Below are positions 59,497 to 64,000 of a stretch of 64,000 nucleotides of DNA, piece by piece. Numbering within the stretch: the stretch's first letter is position 1; each line of letters begins with the position of its first letter. Made by a program: the position numbers and the translations under genes. The notes under the pieces are model-generated. The model was not told the origin of the DNA. It saw only the letters and a list, made by a program, of their open reading frames with translations, and did no database searches. The DNA is from Segatella copri (lineage in GTDB: Bacteria; Bacteroidota; Bacteroidia; Bacteroidales; Bacteroidaceae): contig NZ_JAPDUW010000001.1 in the NCBI RefSeq assembly GCF_026015295.1, positions 3,740,001 through 3,804,000 of the forward strand, written 5' to 3'.

Positions 59497-62400
59497 ATGG
59501 AAGATTTTGTTCATTTGCATGTACACACCCAATACTCCATCCTCGACGGCCAGTCGAAGATACCGCATCTGGTAGATAAGGCCATCAAGGACGGCATGAA
59601 GGGTATGGCGGTAACCGACCACGGTGTGATGTTCGGCATCAAGGAACTCACCGACTATTGCGGCAAGATTAATAAAGACCGCAAGAAGGAGGGACTCGAA
59701 CCTTTCAAGCCTATCATAGGCTGCGAGATGTATGTGGCACGCCGAACCAAAGCCGACCGAGAGAAGGATAAGGGCGATATGAGCGGTTATCACCTCATTG
59801 TACTTGCCAAGAATTATAATGGATACAAGAACCTCATCAAGCTGGTGAGCAATTCGTGGGTGGATGGTTACTACATGCGCCCACGAACCGACCGTGCCGA
59901 TCTGGAGAAGTATCACGAAGACCTCATCGTCTGTTCGGCATGTATTGCAGGCGAGGTGCCATCCAAGATTCTGCATGGTGACCTGGAAGGAGCCCGCGAG
60001 GCTTGCCAGTGGTACCACAACCTCTTTGGCGATGATTACTATCTCGAGCTCCAGCGCCATAAAGTGCCCGATGACCCAAGTCTGCTTGCCAACCGCGAGG
60101 CTTACGAGTTGCAGCAGCGTGCCAACAAGGAACTTATCAAGATGGCAAGGGAGTTTAACATCAAACTGGTGTGCACCAACGACTGCCACTTTGAGGATAA
60201 GGAGACTGCCGAGGCTCACGACCATCTGCTCTGTATCGCTACCGGCAAGGATCTCGACGACCCTAACCGTATGCGCTATTCCAAGCAGGAATGGTTCAAG
60301 ACCCGCCAGGAGATGAACGATGTGTTCTCGGATATTCCCGAAGCACTTTCCAATACCCTCGAAGTATTGGATAAGGTAGAAATCTACAGCATCGACCATG
60401 GTCCTATCATGCCTTTCTTCCCGATTCCGGAGAGTTTCGGTACCGAGGAGCAGTTGCGACAGAAGGTATCAGAAGAAGACCTCTACAAGGAGTTTACCTC
60501 TGATGAGAACGGCAAGAACCCGCTGCCACCAGAGGAAGGTCAGAAGGTAATCGACCGATTGGGCGGTTACGATAAGATATACCGTATCAAGTTTGAGGCA
60601 GAATATCTGCGCCACCTTGCCTACGAGGGAGCCAAAAAGCTTTATGGCGACCCGCTGCCCGAGAATGTAGACGAGCATGTAAACTTCGAGCTCCACGTGA
60701 TGAAGACCATGGGTTTCCCGGGCTACTTCCTCATCGTGTCAGACTTCATCAGGGCGGCGCGCGAGGAACTCGGCGTGATGGTGGGCCCGGGCCGTGGATC
60801 TGCGGCAGGTTCGGTGGTGGCTTACTGCTTGGGCATTACCAAGATTGACCCATTGAAGTACGACCTCCTGTTTGAGCGTTTCCTGAACCCAGACCGTGTG
60901 AACCTTCCGGATATTGATACCGACTTTGATGATGACGGCCGAGGCAAGGTATTGCGCTGGGTAATGGATAAGTACGGTCATGAGAACTGTGCCCATATCA
61001 TTACCTATGGTTCCATGGCGACGAAGAACTCCATCAAGGACGTGGCGCGTGTAGAGAAGTTGCCGTTGGATAAGGCGAATGCACTCTGCAAGGCTATCCC
61101 AGACCGATTGCCTGACGGTGCCAAGATGAACCTGACCAATGCCATCAAATATACCCCAGAGCTGCGCGAGGCAGAGTTCTCCAACGATCCCCGCGAGAGC
61201 AATACCATCAAGTATGCCAAGATGCTCGAGGGAACCATCCGAGGCACGGGTATCCATGCCTGCGGATTCATCATCTGCCGCGACCCTATCAGCAACTGGG
61301 TGCCTGTATCTACTGCCGATGACCCTGATTTCCCGGGACTGAAGACGGCGGTAACGCAGTACGACGGCCATGTCATCGAGACCACCGGTCTGATTAAGAT
61401 GGACTTCCTGGGCTTGAAGACCCTCTCCGAGATGAAGGAGGCATGCAAGGTTATCAAGCAGACTACGGGCGATGTCGTTGACCTCGATACCATCCCTATC
61501 GATGACGAGCTGACCTATCAGCTCTATCAGCGCGGTCAGACCATCGGAACCTTCCAGTTCGAGTCGCCGGGTATGCAGAAGTATCTCCGTGAGCTGAAAC
61601 CTACGGTATTCGAGGACCTCATCGCCATGAACGCCCTCTACCGTCCGGGACCTATGGATTATATCCCTGACTTCATTGCCCGCAAGAACGGCAAGCAGGC
61701 GATTACCTACGATATCCCGTGTATGGAGAAGTATCTGAAGGATACCTACGGCATCACGGTCTATCAGGAGCAGGTGATGCTTCTCTCCCGTCAGTTGGCG
61801 AGCTTCACCCGAGGCGAGTCAGATGCGCTGCGTAAGGCGATGGGTAAGAAGAAAAAGGCTATCGTAGATGCGATGAAGCCTAAGTTTATCAAGCAGGGAC
61901 AGGAGAACGGCCACGACCCGAAGGTGCTGGAGAAGATATGGGGCGACTGGGAGAAGTTTGCTTCCTACGCCTTCAACAAGTCTCATGCCACCTGTTATTC
62001 GTGGGTAGCCTACCAGACTGCCTATCTCAAGGCGCACTATCCTGCCGAATATATGGCGGCGCTGATGACCCGACGCTTTGCACAGATTACCGAAATCACC
62101 AAGCTGATGGAGGAGTGCCAGTCGATGGGCATCAAGACCTTGGGTCCGGATGTGAACGAGAGTTACCGTGTGTTCGGTGTGAACGAGCATGGAGAGATAC
62201 GTTTCGGTCTTTCAGCCATCAAGGGTATGGGTGCTCCGGCAGCCGATGCCATCGTGGCAGAGCGACTGAAGAACGGACCTTATAAGAGCATCTTCGATTT
62301 TGCCGAGCGTGTAGATTACTCCAGCGTGAACCGCAAGGCTTTCGAAACCTTGGCGCTGAGTGGCGGTTTCGACAGCTTCGGCATCCGTCGCGAGCAGTTC

Positions 62401-63207
62401 TTCGGCAAGAACAACAAGGGCGAAACCTTCCTCGATACGCTGGTGCGCTACGGTCAGCTCTTCCAGCAGGAACAGCACGAGGCTGCCAACTCACTCTTTG
62501 GCGGTACCGAGGCGATAGAGATAGCTACGCCGCCTATTCCTGATGCAGAGAGCTGGAGCACCATCGAACGTCTGAACCGTGAGCGCGAGCTTGTGGGCAT
62601 CTATCTTTCTGCCCATCCGCTCGATGAGTACAGCATCATCCTCAACTCCCTCTGCAATACCCATTGCTCTGAACTGGGTGACAAGCAGGAGCTGGCAAAG
62701 AAGGAGGATGTGGTGCTGGGCGGCATCATCACGGGTGTGAAGTCGAAGTTTACCAAGACGGGCAAGCCGTGCGGTTTCGTTACGCTCGAAGACTTTGAGG
62801 GCTCAGGCGAGCTGGCTCTCTTTGGCGAAGACTGGGGCAAGTGGCGCGGCATCATGGTTGAAGGCAGCACCATCTACATCACCGCCAAGTGCGTTTCCCG
62901 TTACGGCAATGCCAACTATCTCGATTTCCAGATAGGCAATGTGGAGTATCTGCAGACGGTCAAGGAGAACCGCATCGACCGCTTTACCATCAATGTGGAG
63001 AGCGATGCGATAGATGAAACGATGGTCAGCGACCTGCAGACTATTCTGGAGAATGACGAGGGCAAGGCGCAGCTCTTTTTCCAGATACATGATGTTGACA
63101 GCAATACCTATCTGCTGATGCGTGCCCGTGAGCATACGGTGGGTGTGGGACATGCCCTCATCCAGTATATCGAGCAGCATCCTAAGATGAGCTATCAGAT
63201 CAATTAG
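59497..63207 (+). CDS. dnaE: DNA polymerase III alpha subunit
   Basis: 1236-residue replicative polymerase. The N-terminal PHP domain starts 'FVHLHVHTQYSILDGQ' with metal-binding histidines preserved and 'VTDHGVMFGI'. The palm has 'GPGRGSAAGSVVAYCLGIT' and the catalytic aspartates in 'LPDIDTDFDDDGR' (about residues 470-481). Fingers, a tandem helix-hairpin-helix region and a C-terminal OB-fold ('LGGIITGVKSKFTKTGKPCG') follow. It is of the DnaE1 type without an exonuclease insertion. Slightly longer than E. coli DnaE (1160). The start at 59497 follows a canonical promoter. Confidence 0.96.
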   Translation: MEDFVHLHVHTQYSILDGQSKIPHLVDKAIKDGMKGMAVTDHGVMFGIKELTDYCGKINKDRKKEGLEPFKPIIGCEMYVARRTKADREKDKGDMSGYHLIVLAKNYNGYKNLIKLVSNSWVDGYYMRPRTDRADLEKYHEDLIVCSACIAGEVPSKILHGDLEGAREACQWYHNLFGDDYYLELQRHKVPDDPSLLANREAYELQQRANKELIKMAREFNIKLVCTNDCHFEDKETAEAHDHLLCIATGKDLDDPNRMRYSKQEWFKTRQEMNDVFSDIPEALSNTLEVLDKVEIYSIDHGPIMPFFPIPESFGTEEQLRQKVSEEDLYKEFTSDENGKNPLPPEEGQKVIDRLGGYDKIYRIKFEAEYLRHLAYEGAKKLYGDPLPENVDEHVNFELHVMKTMGFPGYFLIVSDFIRAAREELGVMVGPGRGSAAGSVVAYCLGITKIDPLKYDLLFERFLNPDRVNLPDIDTDFDDDGRGKVLRWVMDKYGHENCAHIITYGSMATKNSIKDVARVEKLPLDKANALCKAIPDRLPDGAKMNLTNAIKYTPELREAEFSNDPRESNTIKYAKMLEGTIRGTGIHACGFIICRDPISNWVPVSTADDPDFPGLKTAVTQYDGHVIETTGLIKMDFLGLKTLSEMKEACKVIKQTTGDVVDLDTIPIDDELTYQLYQRGQTIGTFQFESPGMQKYLRELKPTVFEDLIAMNALYRPGPMDYIPDFIARKNGKQAITYDIPCMEKYLKDTYGITVYQEQVMLLSRQLASFTRGESDALRKAMGKKKKAIVDAMKPKFIKQGQENGHDPKVLEKIWGDWEKFASYAFNKSHATCYSWVAYQTAYLKAHYPAEYMAALMTRRFAQITEITKLMEECQSMGIKTLGPDVNESYRVFGVNEHGEIRFGLSAIKGMGAPAADAIVAERLKNGPYKSIFDFAERVDYSSVNRKAFETLALSGGFDSFGIRREQFFGKNNKGETFLDTLVRYGQLFQQEQHEAANSLFGGTEAIEIATPPIPDAESWSTIERLNRERELVGIYLSAHPLDEYSIILNSLCNTHCSELGDKQELAKKEDVVLGGIITGVKSKFTKTGKPCGFVTLEDFEGSGELALFGEDWGKWRGIMVEGSTIYITAKCVSRYGNANYLDFQIGNVEYLQTVKENRIDRFTINVESDAIDETMVSDLQTILENDEGKAQLFFQIHDVDSNTYLLMRAREHTVGVGHALIQYIEQHPKMSYQIN

Positions 63208-63244
63208 AGATAATTTTAGTTTTAATATAAAAAGGTATAGAAAA

Positions 63245-63559
63245 ATGGAAGTAACAATTACAACCGAGAATTTCGAGAGCTACAAGAATGGCGAACTGCC
63301 ATTGGTAGTAGATTTGTGGGCAACATGGTGCGGTCCTTGCCGCCAGATTGCTCCTATCGTATCAGAACTTGCTGAGGAGTTTGACGGCAAGGTGGTAGTA
63401 GGTAAGTGTGATGTAGAGGAGAACGACGACATCGCTATGGAGTTTGGTGTTCGTAATATCCCTACCATCCTCTTCTTCAAGGGTGGCCAGCTGGTAGATA
63501 AGTATGTTGGCGCAGCCTCTAAGGCAACCCTTACCGAGAAGTTCCAGGCTCTCCTGTAA
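63245..63559 (+). CDS. trxA: Thioredoxin
   Basis: 104-residue thioredoxin with the redox motif 'WATWCGPCRQI' (cysteines near residues 29 and 32), the cis-proline 'RNIPTILFFKGG' and the usual C-terminal helix. There is no signal peptide, so it is the cytoplasmic disulfide reductant. It lies 37 bases after dnaE and ends at a strong terminator. Confidence 0.95.
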   Translation: MEVTITTENFESYKNGELPLVVDLWATWCGPCRQIAPIVSELAEEFDGKVVVGKCDVEENDDIAMEFGVRNIPTILFFKGGQLVDKYVGAASKATLTEKFQALL

Positions 63560-63580
63560 TCAGCCCGGATAGGAAATGAT

Positions 63581-63630
63581 AAAAGCATCTGGCTTGAGAA
63601 AATATGTTCTCAGCCAGATGCTTTTTTTTG
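63581..63630. terminator. Terminator between trxA and tsaE
   Basis: Long hairpin (63581-63600 with 63607-63625, one bulged base), loop of 6, T-run on the plus strand and A-run on the other, between convergent genes. Confidence 0.9.
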
Positions 63631-63648
63631 TTCGGGGCTGTCGGTGAC

Positions 63649-64000
63649 TTACCATTCTACGCTTCTTGTTCCGTCTTCTTCTACGGTGATAGTCACTTTG
63701 GTGCAGTCTTCCGGCAGCAGTTCTTCTATCAGTTCCGGCCACTCCAGGAAACAGAGGTTGCCGCTGTAGAAATAATCTTCGTAGCCCATGTCGTATACCT
63801 CCTCGAGTTTCTTGATGCGGTAGAAGTCGAAGTGGTAGACAGGTGAGCCGTCGCCCGCTGTATATTCGTTTACGAGGGCGAAGGTAGGAGATGTGATGAC
63901 ATCTTCTACGCCCAGTTCTTCGCAAATAGCTTTTACAAATGTTGTCTTTCCGGCTCCCATCTTGCCATAGAAGGCAAAGACCTTGCCGTCGCCCATGTTC
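63649..64000 (-). CDS. tsaE: tRNA threonylcarbamoyladenosine biosynthesis ATPase TsaE (5' end outside window)
   Basis: 117 codons of an ATPase needed, with TsaB and TsaD, to make t6A37 in tRNAs. The P-loop '[16 protein letters not shown]' and '[13 protein letters not shown]' (switch I), 'VYHFDFYRI' and '[15 protein letters not shown]' (Walker B region) are all TsaE landmarks. The first visible methionine (63996) lies only a few residues before the P-loop, whereas TsaE proteins have 20-30 residues there, so the true start is beyond position 64000. Confidence 0.9.
   Translation of the reverse strand, partial: NMGDGKVFAFYGKMGAGKTTFVKAICEELGVEDVITSPTFALVNEYTAGDGSPVYHFDFYRIKKLEEVYDMGYEDYFYSGNLCFLEWPELIEELLPEDCTKVTITVEEDGTRSVEW

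Overview
The window comes from a Bacteroidales chromosome, most likely Prevotella/Segatella (P. copri-like). The evidence is the gene families (RicT next to GldH, DUF4954, DUF4827, DUF4840, smalltalk peptide, FimB/Mfa2 and fimbrillins, C10 peptidase), the many lipoprotein signals, and the promoters, which follow the Bacteroidetes TTTG-N19-21-TAnnTTTG pattern. No rRNA, integrase, transposase or conjugation gene was seen.

Regions: (1) 1-12.4 kb: end of fabG, an RluA-type pseudouridine synthase, an overlapping tamB-tamA-like pair, a sugar nucleotidyltransferase, a DHH phosphoesterase, a DUF4827 lipoprotein and glmM. (2) 12.5-18.9 kb: a compact locus of HPr-kinase-like protein, SipW-like S26 peptidase, PqqD-like protein and ABC exporter, followed by a secreted C10 cysteine peptidase. 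It resembles a peptide maturation/export system without an obvious precursor or cyclase. (3) 19-27 kb, mostly minus strand: class I fumarase, DUF4954, hflX, a 49-codon stump of a GH97 glycosidase that keeps its promoter and a LacI-type operator, and a shortened clpB. (4) 27.5-34.2 kb: a stand-alone IMP cyclohydrolase domain, then mreB-mreC-mreD-mrdA-rodA for cell elongation. (5) 34.2-38.4 kb, minus strand: gldH, ricT, holB, metF. (6) 38.5-50.3 kb, the accessory part: a XylE-type sugar transporter, a candidate small RNA, 22-bp direct repeats, an HU-smalltalk-amidase cassette, and two nearly identical Rpn (PD-(D/E)XK) nuclease genes flanking a four-gene type V pilus operon whose promoter carries a G9/C9 tract. 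(7) 50.7-64 kb: housekeeping genes: nuclease, tRNA-Lys, AI-2E transporter, tdk, rsmI, a coiled-coil lipoprotein, tadA, yraN, birA, pyrH, pssA, psd, dnaE, trxA and the end of tsaE.

The points most worth following are: the Rpn pair, in which only the C-terminal cassette differs while both flanks are conserved; the homopolymer in the pilus promoter, placed where the -33 element should be; the HprK/S26/PqqD/ABC locus; and the promoter-to-terminator unit antisense to the xylE 3' flank. All calls come from reading the sequence and from remembered family features; no database search was run.
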